64,000 nucleotides of DNA from Corynebacterium efficiens YS-314 (GTDB lineage: Bacteria; Actinomycetota; Actinomycetes; Mycobacteriales; Mycobacteriaceae), in NCBI RefSeq assembly GCF_000011305.1, contig NC_004369.1, forward strand, positions 2,480,001-2,544,000, written 5' to 3'. Made by a program: the position numbers and the translations under genes. Position 1 is the stretch's first letter, and each line of letters begins with the position of its first letter. The notes beneath the pieces are model-generated. The model did no database searches. It saw only the letters and a program-made list of their open reading frames with translations, and was not told where the DNA came from. Shown one piece after another: positions 8,737 through 17,437 of this stretch.

Positions 8737-10137
8737 ATGTCCGCAGCCCCCACCGGGTACACCAATTTCAACGGCGATTTCATTGAATTCGGTTCGCCCG
8801 AGGCCCTCGCGGAGGAGGCCCGCACCACCGCACTGGACAGGGACCACGTCTTCCACTCCTGGTCCGCCCAGGACAAGATCACCCCGAAAGCCTGGGCCAC
8901 CGCGGATGGTGCGATTCTCTATGACTATGAGGGCAGGGCCTTCATCGACATGGGATCCCAGCTGGTCAGCGCCAACCTGGGCCACAACCACCCGGCGCTG
9001 GTGGAGGCGATCCGCACCCAGGCCGGTCGCATCACCAACCTCAACCCGGCGTTCGCCAATGACATCCGCTCCGAGCTGGCCGGGCAGATTATCGCGTGCG
9101 CGCAGGGGGAGTTCTCCCACGTGTTCTTCACCAACGGTGGTGCCGACGCCATCGAACACGCCATCCGCATGGCCCGCCTGCACACCGGCCGCAACAAGAT
9201 CCTCTCCGCCTACCGCAGCTACCACGGCGCGACCGGATCCGCGATGATGCTCACCGGTGAGCACCGTCGTCTGGGCAACCCCACCACCGACGGTGACATC
9301 TACCACTTCTGGGCACCATTCCTCTACCGCTCCTCCTTCTTCGCAGAGAACGAGGAACAGGAGTGTGAGCGCGCCCTGACCCACCTCGCGGAGACCATCG
9401 CCTTCGAGGGGCCGGGCATGATCGCAGCCATCGTCATCGAACCGGTTGTCGGTTCCTCCGGCATCATCGTCCCGCCGGCCGGGTACCTCGCAGGTGTCCG
9501 TGAGCTGTGTGACCAGCACGGCATCCTGCTCATCGCCGATGAGGTCATGGTGGGTCTGGGCCGCACCGGCAAATTCTTCGCCTATGAGCACGCCGGGGCG
9601 GATGTCGAGCCGGACATGATCACCTTCGCCAAGGGCATCAACGCCGGTTACGCCCCGCTCGGTGGTGTGGTGATGACCCGCGCCATCCGTGACACCTTCG
9701 ACGCCCAGGCCTACTCCGGTGGCCTGACCTACTCCGGTCATCCCCTGGCGGTGGCCCCGGCACTGGCCGCACTGAAGGTCTATGAGGATGAGAAGATCTT
9801 CGAGCGGGTGGCCTCCCTGGGCGAGAACCTCATCGGTCCCCGCCTGGCGGAGATCGGGCAGAAATACGCCGCCGTGGGTGATGTGCGGGGCATCGGCTTC
9901 TTCTGGGCCCTGGAGTTCGTCAGCGACGCGCAGGCCAAGACCCCCGCCGGCGCCGATGCCATGGCCGCCGGTGCCGCCGCACTCAAGGAACACGGCGTGT
10001 GGCCGATGGTCTCCGGACACCGCTTCCACATCGCACCCCCGTTGATCACCACCGAGACCCAGCTGGAGCAGCTGCTGGAGGCCATCGATGTGGCGGCTGC
10101 CGCGGTGGATGCGGAGATCTTCGCCCTGGCGCGTTAG
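8737..10137 (+). CDS. Class III aminotransferase (PLP-dependent)
   Basis: A 466-residue fold-type I aminotransferase of the ornithine/omega-amino acid group. The cofactor aspartate lies in LLIADEVMVGLGRTG and the Schiff-base lysine in FAKGINAGYAPLGGV (Lys299). FFTNGGADAIEHA near residue 130 is the usual PLP-phosphate region. The ATG at 8737 lies 8 bases after AGGAG; a GTG at 8728 overlaps that site and is rejected. It sits downstream of the FAD-binding protein and probably shares its transcript. The gene ends convergently with the SDR gene with a 4-base overlap. The amino donor cannot be told from sequence. Confidence 0.92.
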   Translation: MSAAPTGYTNFNGDFIEFGSPEALAEEARTTALDRDHVFHSWSAQDKITPKAWATADGAILYDYEGRAFIDMGSQLVSANLGHNHPALVEAIRTQAGRITNLNPAFANDIRSELAGQIIACAQGEFSHVFFTNGGADAIEHAIRMARLHTGRNKILSAYRSYHGATGSAMMLTGEHRRLGNPTTDGDIYHFWAPFLYRSSFFAENEEQECERALTHLAETIAFEGPGMIAAIVIEPVVGSSGIIVPPAGYLAGVRELCDQHGILLIADEVMVGLGRTGKFFAYEHAGADVEPDMITFAKGINAGYAPLGGVVMTRAIRDTFDAQAYSGGLTYSGHPLAVAPALAALKVYEDEKIFERVASLGENLIGPRLAEIGQKYAAVGDVRGIGFFWALEFVSDAQAKTPAGADAMAAGAAALKEHGVWPMVSGHRFHIAPPLITTETQLEQLLEAIDVAAAAVDAEIFALAR

Positions 10138-10847
10138 TTCCTGTCGGCCAGCTCCACCCGGGGACGCACATCCACATTGGTGATCTGGGTGGTCTCCCCC
10201 GCATCCACCACAAAGCGGATCGCGCGGGCCACCTCCACCGGCTCGATATACCACTCGGGCCGGTACTCACCACCCTTGTCCTCCACCAGGCCCCGCAGCA
10301 TGGGGGTGTCGGTCGGTCCGGGGCTGACGGTGGAGACCCGTACCCCGGCGACGGATTCCTCCCTGCGCAGCGCATCGGCCAGGCCCCGCAGGGCATGCTT
10401 GCTCGCTGAGTAGATGGTGTTGCCCGGATGGGCACCGGTGCCGGCACCGGAGTTGATGAACACGATCTGTCCCTGTGCCGCACGCAGCGCCGGCAGCAGC
10501 TGGCGGGTCAGTTCCGCGGGCACCACCACATTGAGATCCAGGTGATCGTGCCAGTCCCGCACCGTGGCGGATTCCACACTCCGGTTGTGGGCGATCGCCG
10601 CGGCGTGGACGAGGACATCCACACGCCGGAGGTCGGGCAGCTGGGGGATTCCAGCCCCGTTGTCACCGAGGAGATCGGAGACGATATCGGTCTCCACCGC
10701 CACGACATTGTCGATCCCCTCCAGCTGTGCGAGCACCCCGGCATTACGACCGAGCGCATAAACCCTGTGGTCACGGGCTAAATCACGGACAATCTCCACG
10801 CCCATTCCACCGGTCGCCCCGGTAACCACTGCCACTGCTTCACTCAT
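10134..10847 (-). CDS. Short-chain dehydrogenase/reductase
   Basis: A 237-residue classical SDR. The nucleotide-binding motif is TGATGGMG (residues 9-16), followed by VDVLVHAAAIAHN (NNAG equivalent), the catalytic serine in FINSGAG and the active-site pair in YSASKHAL. The C-terminal PG motif is SPGPTDTPM. The start at 10847 follows GAGGAG at 9 bases. It is divergent from the TetR gene at 10966, so that regulator may control it. The substrate is unknown. Confidence 0.92.
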   Translation of the reverse strand: MSEAVAVVTGATGGMGVEIVRDLARDHRVYALGRNAGVLAQLEGIDNVVAVETDIVSDLLGDNGAGIPQLPDLRRVDVLVHAAAIAHNRSVESATVRDWHDHLDLNVVVPAELTRQLLPALRAAQGQIVFINSGAGTGAHPGNTIYSASKHALRGLADALRREESVAGVRVSTVSPGPTDTPMLRGLVEDKGGEYRPEWYIEPVEVARAIRFVVDAGETTQITNVDVRPRVELADRN

Positions 10848-10965
10848 GATGGTTACTCCTCAGAAAATAGTTTCTACCCAAAAACAGGTGTAGCTGTAGG
10901 GACTGTGATGTTAATTATCTCAATCCTATGGATTTAATTGTAGGCACAGCGTAATCTCTTGAGTC

Positions 10966-11709
10966 ATGCCAAGCGAAAACTCACAACCCGCTGCATCCCC
11001 CGTCACCGGTTCCACAGGTCGTCGCCCGGGACGGCCAACACAACGAATCCTCACTGTTGAGTCCATCATCGACCGTACCTTCACCATCGCCGGCCAGGAG
11101 GGCTTCGCGGCCGTCACCATGAACCGTCTCGCCCGCGAGATGGGCGTGACCCCCAGGGCCCTGTACAACCACGTGGCCAACCGTCAGGAGATCATCGACC
11201 GCGTCTGGATACGGTTCACCGACGCGCTCGAGGTACCCGATCTGGACCCCGAGAACTGGCGTGACTCCTTCCACGAGCTGTGGGGATCACTGCGGCAGCA
11301 GTTCCGCAAGCACCCGCGCCTGTTGCTCGTCGCCCAGGACGAGACGATCACCACCTCTGCGACCTCCCCCATCGGTATCGGCCTGGTGGAGAAGAGCCTA
11401 CAGTTCTTCGTCGATATCGGGTTGACCCTGCGGCAGGCCATCGTGATCCGCGAGATGCTCATGGCGGACCTGTTCAACTTCGCCCTCAACGCGGACTACA
11501 ACTACGACCGTCGGGATGAAGACACCCGAGCGGAGACCTTCCGGCCGGTCCCCCAGGCGTGGCTAGATGAGGAACCCGATGTGGATGCGCCTCTGACCCG
11601 GAAGGCAGTCGACGAGGCCGTCACCACCTCCGACGAACTGTTCAGCTACATCGTGGAGGCCCGCATCGCCTATGTGGAGAAGGTCCTCGAAGGACGGACC
11701 GAGCTGTAG
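10966..11709 (+). CDS. TetR/AcrR family transcriptional regulator
   Basis: A 247-residue regulator. The DNA-binding domain spans about residues 25-75, with the helix-turn-helix in VTMNRLAREMGVTPRALYNHV. The C-terminal ligand domain is of the TetR_C_1 kind (WRDSFHELWGSLRQQFRKHP). A basic stretch, RRPGRPTQR, precedes the domain. The ribosome site before the ATG at 10966 is weak. It is divergent from the SDR gene with 118 bases between, the usual layout for a TetR repressor and its target. The ligand is unknown. Confidence 0.9.
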   Translation: MPSENSQPAASPVTGSTGRRPGRPTQRILTVESIIDRTFTIAGQEGFAAVTMNRLAREMGVTPRALYNHVANRQEIIDRVWIRFTDALEVPDLDPENWRDSFHELWGSLRQQFRKHPRLLLVAQDETITTSATSPIGIGLVEKSLQFFVDIGLTLRQAIVIREMLMADLFNFALNADYNYDRRDEDTRAETFRPVPQAWLDEEPDVDAPLTRKAVDEAVTTSDELFSYIVEARIAYVEKVLEGRTEL

Positions 11710-11768
11710 ACCTCATCCCACCGGGAGCCCTTCAGCCCGGGAACGTCGCTACCCACCCCGCCGGGGCA

Positions 11769-12011
11769 CTACCGCTGATCAGCCCTGCGGGTGGCGCGGA
11801 ACGCCTTCCAGGCCACAGATGCCAGGAAGACGACTCCCACAACGGTGGCGATGTACCGCGACGACTCCATGCCCGTCGTTGCGTCGATGATGATGGAGCC
11901 GATGAGCACGGCTGCGGCCAGGAGCATCACGAGGATTCCCGGACCACCGAAGTAGTTCTGGGTGCAGGAGGAATGCACTTCCCTGTCTCCGATGCTGTTG
12001 GGCGATGACAT
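11769..12011 (-). CDS. Small membrane protein, two predicted spans
   Basis: An 80-residue protein with two hydrophobic segments (about residues 24-43 and 50-68) and a basic tail, KAFRATRRADQR. A single Cys lies before the first span. The ATG at 12011 follows AAGGAA at 9 bases. I recognise no family. It stands alone, convergent with the TetR gene and upstream of a long region without clear genes. It may be an accessory membrane protein of unknown role. Confidence 0.65.
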   Translation of the reverse strand: MSSPNSIGDREVHSSCTQNYFGGPGILVMLLAAAVLIGSIIIDATTGMESSRYIATVVGVVFLASVAWKAFRATRRADQR

Positions 12012-12800
12012 AGTGTTCTTTCCTTGTAGTGTGTTCTCCCCGGGCTGTCACCCCGGAGACCCATCTGGGATCCCACCACCGCATGTGAGCACATCCCGGC
12101 GCTCACATGCGCAATGCGATCATCTGCAGGGACGGCAGACGTGGCAGCCAACCGGCCCGGAGCTCCCTCCGAAACCAGCGCCTCACCGCTGTTTTTCAGA
12201 GGGTGTCACAATAATCCCGTTCATCCATCCGCTATCCGGGGTGGAGAGTGCAAAGCTACCGGCTCCGCCTCTTCACCTACCGATGCCCCTGAAGCCCGTG
12301 GTTTTCCCGTAGTTCTGACCATAGCTCTTCCACCAGGGCATTGTGCCTTCCGGAGCTCACCTGTATACCTTCGACTACCGGATGATGAAACCCATTGATT
12401 TCCTGCAACCCATATGGCAGTGCCGTCCCCACGGACATACCCAGGTATCCACCGAGAACGGCTGAACTCCCCCGCGGAGATAAGTCAACCGTTTTACGCT
12501 CACCGTATCCGAAAGACTACTTCCCGATCCGATTCCCCTGATGACGTGGGCCACGGAGTTAAACTTGAAGGCTGTATCTCCACGTGCGGGTGGCCCACCC
12601 TCAGGGGCCCGGCTGGACGCGCATCATCACGGTGTCGTGAGGGACTTCATTGCCTGTGAGGTCCTCGGTAACATAGCGCTGGTCATCGGAATTCTCCCTG
12701 TTGTTTTCTGCTTTCCGGTGATCAGCTCACCCGCCACGGCAGACCTCTGATCTGGGCAGGCGGCAGCGGTAGTGTGAAAACTAATGCGAGGATCACGATA
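12012..12800. other. Long intergenic stretch, no convincing gene
   Basis: About 790 bases without a well-supported gene. Open frames here are short and lack ribosome sites. The only one with protein-like composition runs leftward from 12438 to 12277: 53 codons, ATG start, with NALVEELWSELRENHG near its C-terminus. The frame stays open upstream to about 12515, so it could be the tail of a decayed gene. The promoter of the histidine kinase should lie at the right end. Confidence 0.4.
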
Positions 12801-13916
12801 ATGCAAGAAATGGGCACGTCCCGGCTCGTTCCCACGTCCCGGTTTCCGGGCACGCCAGCGCTCACGGCGGCTTTCGCCCTCCTCGCCTTCCTCATTTTCG
12901 CCCTCCAATGGTTCCCGGAAGAACCCACGTGGTCGGGCATCGAGTTGATCCTGTTCCTCTCCATCGCGAGTTCCCTCCCGCTGTCCGTCCATTTCCCCCG
13001 GGCTACCGCAATCATGCTGGCGATTGCCTATCTCGGCGTGCTGGCCGCCGATGCCCGACCGGGTCTGTTGTTCCTCATCGCGCCCTGTGTGGTGGGGGTC
13101 CTTGCTTTTCGACGCCACTGGTGGTGGGCCCTCCTCCCACTGGCCACGGCCATGCTGTCCGGTTTCCATCAACCGTCTGAAGGCCGGTTCGTTGTCGATG
13201 TCGAATCCTTTCTCATCGGGTTCCTGATGTTCCTTCTTCCCCTCGGTGGTGGCAGCTGGTTCGGTGCCGTAGCCCGTTCCCGGGAAGCGGAACAGAGAAG
13301 AATCCGGGAGAGGAGGGAGGAGCTGTCCCATGCCCTTCATGATGACATCGCAACACGTCTGAGCTCGGTCATTGTCCAGCTGGAAGCCGCCGGGATCAGA
13401 TCCGCCAACAGTAATCCCGCCCTTGTCGCCGACCTGACAGACTCGGCACTCGCCGTGCGCACCACGTTGGCGTCGTTACGCATGTTGATCGACAATCTCA
13501 GCTCGCCCGTCGACGCGGTGGCGGACACCGGGAGAACATCACTCGTTCCCCTCCTGATGCACGGAGCGGACTCGTTGCGCAGACAGGGTTTCGACGTCAA
13601 CTGTGACATCAGATCGGGAAGCACCACCGGGCTTCCCCTCATCAGTGCCTCCCTGGACAAGGTACTCGGCGAGGCACTGGCGAATGTCGCCAAACATGGG
13701 GATCCAGAGGAGCAGGTCCGGATCGTGGCGGACTGCTCACCGCGGAGGACGGAGATCACCATCGAGAACTCCTACACAGATGAGGAGGCGAGGACGGGTT
13801 CGAACAGGCTTGGGATTGAAACCATGCAGCGTCATCTCGCCGCTGATCGTGGTGATCTCCACATCAGTGACAGCGGGCGGGTGTGGACGGTGGTGATCTC
13901 CATTCCAACCACATGA
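12801..13916 (+). CDS. Two-component sensor histidine kinase (NarL-system type)
   Basis: A membrane-bound sensor kinase of 371 residues. Five or six hydrophobic segments fill residues about 18-160 with very short loops, so there is no large extracellular sensor domain. The dimerisation motif LSHALHDDIATRLS carries the phosphorylatable His180, in the HisKA_3 pattern. The ATPase region has a recognisable N-box (GEALANVAKHG) and a G-box-like GLG element (SNRLGIETM). I chose the ATG at 12801, 8 bases after AGGA; a GTG at 12774 is an alternative. A small secreted-peptide ORF and a LuxR-type response regulator follow, forming one operon. Confidence 0.88.
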   Translation: MQEMGTSRLVPTSRFPGTPALTAAFALLAFLIFALQWFPEEPTWSGIELILFLSIASSLPLSVHFPRATAIMLAIAYLGVLAADARPGLLFLIAPCVVGVLAFRRHWWWALLPLATAMLSGFHQPSEGRFVVDVESFLIGFLMFLLPLGGGSWFGAVARSREAEQRRIRERREELSHALHDDIATRLSSVIVQLEAAGIRSANSNPALVADLTDSALAVRTTLASLRMLIDNLSSPVDAVADTGRTSLVPLLMHGADSLRRQGFDVNCDIRSGSTTGLPLISASLDKVLGEALANVAKHGDPEEQVRIVADCSPRRTEITIENSYTDEEARTGSNRLGIETMQRHLAADRGDLHISDSGRVWTVVISIPTT

Positions 13917-13972
13917 TTCCACCACCAAGCTGCCGTTACCCCGATCCCTGTTGTGAAAGGTCTCCTTGAAAC

Positions 13973-14122
13973 ATGAACATGCTCATTCCCGTCCTGCTGT
14001 CCGTGACGGTTATCACCTCCCCGGTATCTGCTCCCGTGGTGACCGAACCCGTAGCTGCCATCCAGAGCATCGGGGACTGGTTCAGCTGCGACCGGAACCC
14101 ACAACGCCCCTGGTGCCGATGA
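13973..14122 (+). CDS. Small secreted peptide, 49 aa, coupled to the response regulator
   Basis: The ORF encodes 49 residues. Residues 1-20 (MNMLIPVLLSVTVITSPVSA) form a convincing signal peptide with an A-x-A-like end. The mature part would be about 29 residues, with VVTEPVAAIQSIGDW and two Cys in the C-terminal FSCDRNPQRPWCR. The stop TGA at 14120 overlaps the ATG of the response regulator at 14119 (ATGA), a classic coupling arrangement. GAAAGG lies about 12 bases before the first ATG; the second ATG, at 13979, would remove two residues. It lies 56 bases after the histidine kinase gene. The sequence supports a secreted or membrane-retained peptide. Sensing by, or modulation of, the neighbouring kinase is inference. 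Confidence 0.65.
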   Translation: MNMLIPVLLSVTVITSPVSAPVVTEPVAAIQSIGDWFSCDRNPQRPWCR

Positions 14123-14769
14123 CCTACCGGATCCTCATCGTCGACGATGACCCCACCATTCTCCGGAACCTCCCGGTGTTCTTCTCCATGGCCGAGGACC
14201 TCACCGTGGTCGGCACCGCAGCAGGCGGCCGGGACGCACTGGCCTTTATGGAGCACACCCCGTGCGATGTCATCCTGTCGGATCTCAGCATGCCCGGCAT
14301 GAGCGGTATCGAGTTGTTGTCAGCGGTGAGGGAACTGGACAACCCACCGATTTTCATAGCGATGACCGGCTTCGACACGGATCAGGCCATGCTCGGTGTG
14401 CTCGCTGCGGGCAGCGCCGGCTACCTCGCCAAGAGTGATCCGCCGGAGTCCGTCATCTGGTCGGTGCGGGAAGCGATCAAGGGTGGCACGGCGCTCTCAT
14501 CATCCTGCACGTCCCGTCTGGTGGATGCGACCATCCGGCGCGGAGAACCTCCCCAACCCAGGGCACTCGGTGTGGAGTTGAGCAGCGGCGAGCGGGAAAC
14601 CCTCGATCTGGTGTGTCAGGGACTGACCAACGCGCAGATCGCCCGGCAGCTCCACTACTCGGAGGCCGCGGTGAAAAAGCAGGTCTCCGCCATGCTCCGT
14701 AAATTCCAGGTGGGTTCCCGGGTGGCGCTGGCCGTCAAGGCGCTGGGCATGGGGCAGAACAGGAACTGA
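14119..14769 (+). CDS. Response regulator, REC-LuxR (NarL/FixJ type)
   Basis: A 216-residue response regulator. The receiver domain has the acidic pocket D9-D11, the phosphorylated Asp55 in ILSDLSMPG and Lys105 in YLAKSD. The C-terminal HTH of LuxR type spans about residues 150-210 (SGERETLDLVCQGLTNAQIA, then YSEAAVKKQVSAML). The start at 14119 is the M of MTYRILIVDDD. A longer frame from 13966 lacks domain similarity. The 4-base overlap with the secreted-peptide ORF implies coupled translation. It is the cognate partner of the kinase at 12801. Confidence 0.93.
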   Translation: MTYRILIVDDDPTILRNLPVFFSMAEDLTVVGTAAGGRDALAFMEHTPCDVILSDLSMPGMSGIELLSAVRELDNPPIFIAMTGFDTDQAMLGVLAAGSAGYLAKSDPPESVIWSVREAIKGGTALSSSCTSRLVDATIRRGEPPQPRALGVELSSGERETLDLVCQGLTNAQIARQLHYSEAAVKKQVSAMLRKFQVGSRVALAVKALGMGQNRN

Positions 14770-14871
14770 AACCAGACGGCCAGCCTGCGTGCCCCCGGTG
14801 AGGACCAGGTCAGCATAGGTCCCCGGAGGTGGCGCGCTGGTCACGCTCCGGGGCGGGGGAAACCGGGGGTG

Positions 14872-16038
14872 CTACTGGGGCAGCTGGTCCAGGGCCTGTT
14901 CAACGTCGGCAAGCAGGTCCTCGATGTCCTCGATGCCGATGGAGATGCGCACCAGGTCACGGGGCACCTCCAGCTGGGAACCGGCTGCGGACTGGTGGGT
15001 CATGGTGGCGGGGTGCTCCAGCAGGGATTCCACACCGCCGAGGGATTCCGCCAGGCAGATCAGCTTGGTGGAGGTACAAAACTTCTTGGCGGCCTCCTCT
15101 CCGCCGGCGAAGCGCACGGAGATCATGCCGCCGAAGCGCTTCATCTGGCGCTTGGCCACCTCGTGTCCCGGGTGGGATTCCAGGCCCGGGTAGAGCACGG
15201 TGGACACCTCGGGGCGGGAGTCAAGGAATTCGGCGATCTTCTCGGCGTTGTCGCAGTGGCGGTCCATGCGCACAGCGAGGGTCTTGACGCCGCGGCCGGT
15301 GAGGTAGGCGTCGAACACGCTGGGGATCGGGCCGATGCTACCCTGCATGAACAGCAGTTCCTCATCCAGCTGCTGGTCATTGGTCACCACGAGTCCACCG
15401 ACCACATCGGAGTGACCACCGATGTACTTGGTGGTGGAGTGCAGCACGGCGTAGGCGCCGAGCTTCAGCGGCTGCTGCAGGTAGGGGGAGGCGAAGGTGT
15501 TATCCACCACGAGCTTGGCGTCGGTGCCCTCGGCGGCCTTGGCCACGGCCTCGATGTCGGTGATGGCCAGTGCCGGGTTGGTGGGGGTCTCCACCCAGAT
15601 CAGCTTGGTGTTGTCGCGGATGGCGGCCTTGACCTCATCAACGTTGGAGGTGTCCACCACGGTGTATTCCACACCCCAGGCGACGAAGACGGTGTCGATG
15701 AGCCGGAAGGTGCCACCGTAGGCGTCATTGCCCAGGATGATGTGGTCGCCCGGCTTGAGCAGAATGCGGAACAGGATGTCGGTGGCCGCCATGCCGGAGG
15801 AGAAGGCACGACCGTACTCGGCGCCCTCGAGTGCGGCGACGGTTTGCTCCAGCACGGTGATGGTGGGGTTACCCACACGGGTGTATTCATAACCACGGCG
15901 CAGCTCATTGGGGCCGTTCTGCGCGAAGGTGGTGGAGGCGTAGATCGGGACGTTGATCGAACCATAGTATTCGTCCGGCTCGTATCCGGCGTGGATCGAG
16001 GCGGTGGAAAAACCCTGGTCGGTGGGCTTGTGGGACAA
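14872..16038 (-). CDS. metB: Cystathionine gamma-synthase
   Basis: MetB joins an O-activated homoserine and cysteine to form cystathionine in methionine synthesis (transsulfuration). The 388-residue sequence matches C. glutamicum MetB closely as I recall it, from STASIHAGYEPD at the N-terminus to IEDIEDLLADVEQAL at the C-terminus. The PLP lysine is Lys204 in HSTTKYIGGHSD; YEYTRVGNPT and FSSGMAATD are family hallmarks. I chose the TTG at 16038 because AGGAG lies 9 bases upstream; an in-frame ATG at 16101 has no such site. A McbR-type box lies about 50-60 bases upstream, so repression by McbR is expected. Confidence 0.96.
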   Translation of the reverse strand: MSHKPTDQGFSTASIHAGYEPDEYYGSINVPIYASTTFAQNGPNELRRGYEYTRVGNPTITVLEQTVAALEGAEYGRAFSSGMAATDILFRILLKPGDHIILGNDAYGGTFRLIDTVFVAWGVEYTVVDTSNVDEVKAAIRDNTKLIWVETPTNPALAITDIEAVAKAAEGTDAKLVVDNTFASPYLQQPLKLGAYAVLHSTTKYIGGHSDVVGGLVVTNDQQLDEELLFMQGSIGPIPSVFDAYLTGRGVKTLAVRMDRHCDNAEKIAEFLDSRPEVSTVLYPGLESHPGHEVAKRQMKRFGGMISVRFAGGEEAAKKFCTSTKLICLAESLGGVESLLEHPATMTHQSAAGSQLEVPRDLVRISIGIEDIEDLLADVEQALDQLPQ

Positions 16039-16084
16039 CTGGATCAACTCCTGAAGAAATATACTGCGGGGCTGTGGGCAATAA

Positions 16085-16100
16085 TAGACCAAGCTGTCCA
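16085..16100. promoter_or_regulatory. McbR-type operator of metB
   Basis: TAGACCAAGCTGTCCA matches TAGAC-N6-GTCTA with one mismatch in the second half-site. It lies 47 bases upstream of the metB start. In C. glutamicum, metB is a known McbR target, so the site fits established regulation. Confidence 0.7.
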
Positions 16101-16128
16101 TTTCAGGGCAAACCCACGGGTATTAGAT

Positions 16129-16935
16129 TCATGCCCCATCACCCGCCCCGAATGCGAACCACCGTCCTCGGATCTGTTCCAGGTGAACATCCATGCCGTA
16201 CAGCTCACTGAGGTTGCCGGAGGTGAGGATCTCCCCCACCGGGCCGGTGGCCAGCACCCGGCCATCACGCATCATGAGCACATCGGTGGTGGTTGCCGCG
16301 ATCTCCTCCACATGGTGGGTGATCATGATGGTGCTCAGCCCCTCCGTCTCCCGGCGGAGGGTGTCGATGACCGTCAGGAGGATCTCCCTACCGGGCAGGT
16401 CGAGGCCGGTGCATGGTTCGTCGAGAAGCAGCAGGGAGGGTGAGGGGATGAGCGCGCGGGCGATCAGGGTACGGGCGCGTTCCCCTTGGCTCAGTGCGGA
16501 CCAGCGGCGGTCGGCGCGGTCCCCCATACCGACGAGCGCCAGGAGTTCATCACGCCGGATCAGCTGGGCCCGGGTGGGTTCCCACCGATCCAACAGACCG
16601 TTCGAGGCGGTCAGGCCAGACAGAACGGCCTCATGGACGGGGATGTCATCCAGGCGCTGCCGCGGATCCACATAACCGATGTGGCGGCGCAGCATGCGGG
16701 TATCCACCCGCCCGAAACGGTGGCCGAGCACGTCGACGGTCCCCTCGGAGGGGTAGAGCAGCGTGCCGGCCATCTTCAACAGGGTGGTCTTGCCGGCGCC
16801 GTTGGGCCCCAGCACCGCCCAGTGGGAACCCCGCGGGAACTCCAGGGTGATGTCCTCCACCAGGCGGGTGGCACCCCGGCGGACGGTCACGTTGGTGAAG
16901 GCGAGACAGTTTTCCCGCTGAGCATCGACTGGCAT
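16129..16935 (-). CDS. ABC transporter ATP-binding protein
   Basis: A 268-residue stand-alone ABC ATPase. It has Walker A GPNGAGKTT, signature ALSQGERAR, Walker B SLLLLDEP and the switch histidine in MITHHVEE. The family resembles ModF/YlmA-type ATPases that have no obvious permease partner, and none is encoded nearby. The ATG at 16935 is preceded by a GGGTGG-like site; a GTG at 16944 would add three residues. It is divergent from glbO. The substrate is unknown. Confidence 0.85.
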   Translation of the reverse strand: MPVDAQRENCLAFTNVTVRRGATRLVEDITLEFPRGSHWAVLGPNGAGKTTLLKMAGTLLYPSEGTVDVLGHRFGRVDTRMLRRHIGYVDPRQRLDDIPVHEAVLSGLTASNGLLDRWEPTRAQLIRRDELLALVGMGDRADRRWSALSQGERARTLIARALIPSPSLLLLDEPCTGLDLPGREILLTVIDTLRRETEGLSTIMITHHVEEIAATTTDVLMMRDGRVLATGPVGEILTSGNLSELYGMDVHLEQIRGRWFAFGAGDGA

Positions 16936-17001
16936 GGAACCCACCCTACAATCCGGACACCGCGGGTTCCGTCAGCGGGCACCGGGCCTAGACTTGATGG
17001 C

Positions 17002-17412
17002 ATGACAAGCACGGAGAATTTCTACGACAGCGTGGGTGGCGAGGAGACCTTCAACCTCATCGTCCACCGCTTCTACGAGCAGGTGCGCACCGATGACATC
17101 CTCGGGCCGATGTATCCGCAGGATGACTGGGAGGGGGCGGAAGCACGTCTGCGGATGTTCCTGGTCCAGTACTGGGGTGGGCCGAAGGACTATTCCGAGC
17201 AGCGTGGCCATCCGCGCCTGCGCATGCGCCATGCCCACTTCCCCATCGGTGTCACCGCCGCCGAGCGTTGGTTGGAGCTGATGACCAGGGCTCTCGACAG
17301 CCTGGAGGAGGGCACCCTCACCGATGATCAGCGTGCCGCCATCTGGGATCACATGGTGCGCGCGGCCGATATGCTCATCAACTCCAATCCGGACCCCCAC
17401 CAGCGGGATTGA
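17002..17412 (+). CDS. glbO: Group II truncated hemoglobin
   Basis: A 136-residue cytosolic globin of the trHbO type. It carries FNLIVHRFYEQVRTDD at helix B/CD and the proximal-histidine region RMRHAHFPIG, with YWGGPKDYSEQRGHP before it. These are the diagnostic elements of GlbO in actinobacteria. Truncated hemoglobins of this group bind oxygen or react with peroxide and NO. Mycobacterium keeps glbO in the same neighbourhood as ettA and ssb, which supports the call. The ATG at 17002 gives the standard length. Confidence 0.95.
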   Translation: MTSTENFYDSVGGEETFNLIVHRFYEQVRTDDILGPMYPQDDWEGAEARLRMFLVQYWGGPKDYSEQRGHPRLRMRHAHFPIGVTAAERWLELMTRALDSLEEGTLTDDQRAAIWDHMVRAADMLINSNPDPHQRD

Positions 17413-17437
17413 CCAATCGGGTTTAGAGTCATGAATC

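Noticed and set aside
14869..16443. A 524-codon plus-strand frame opposite metB
   Set aside because: metB is certain from its sequence; the frame is its shadow.
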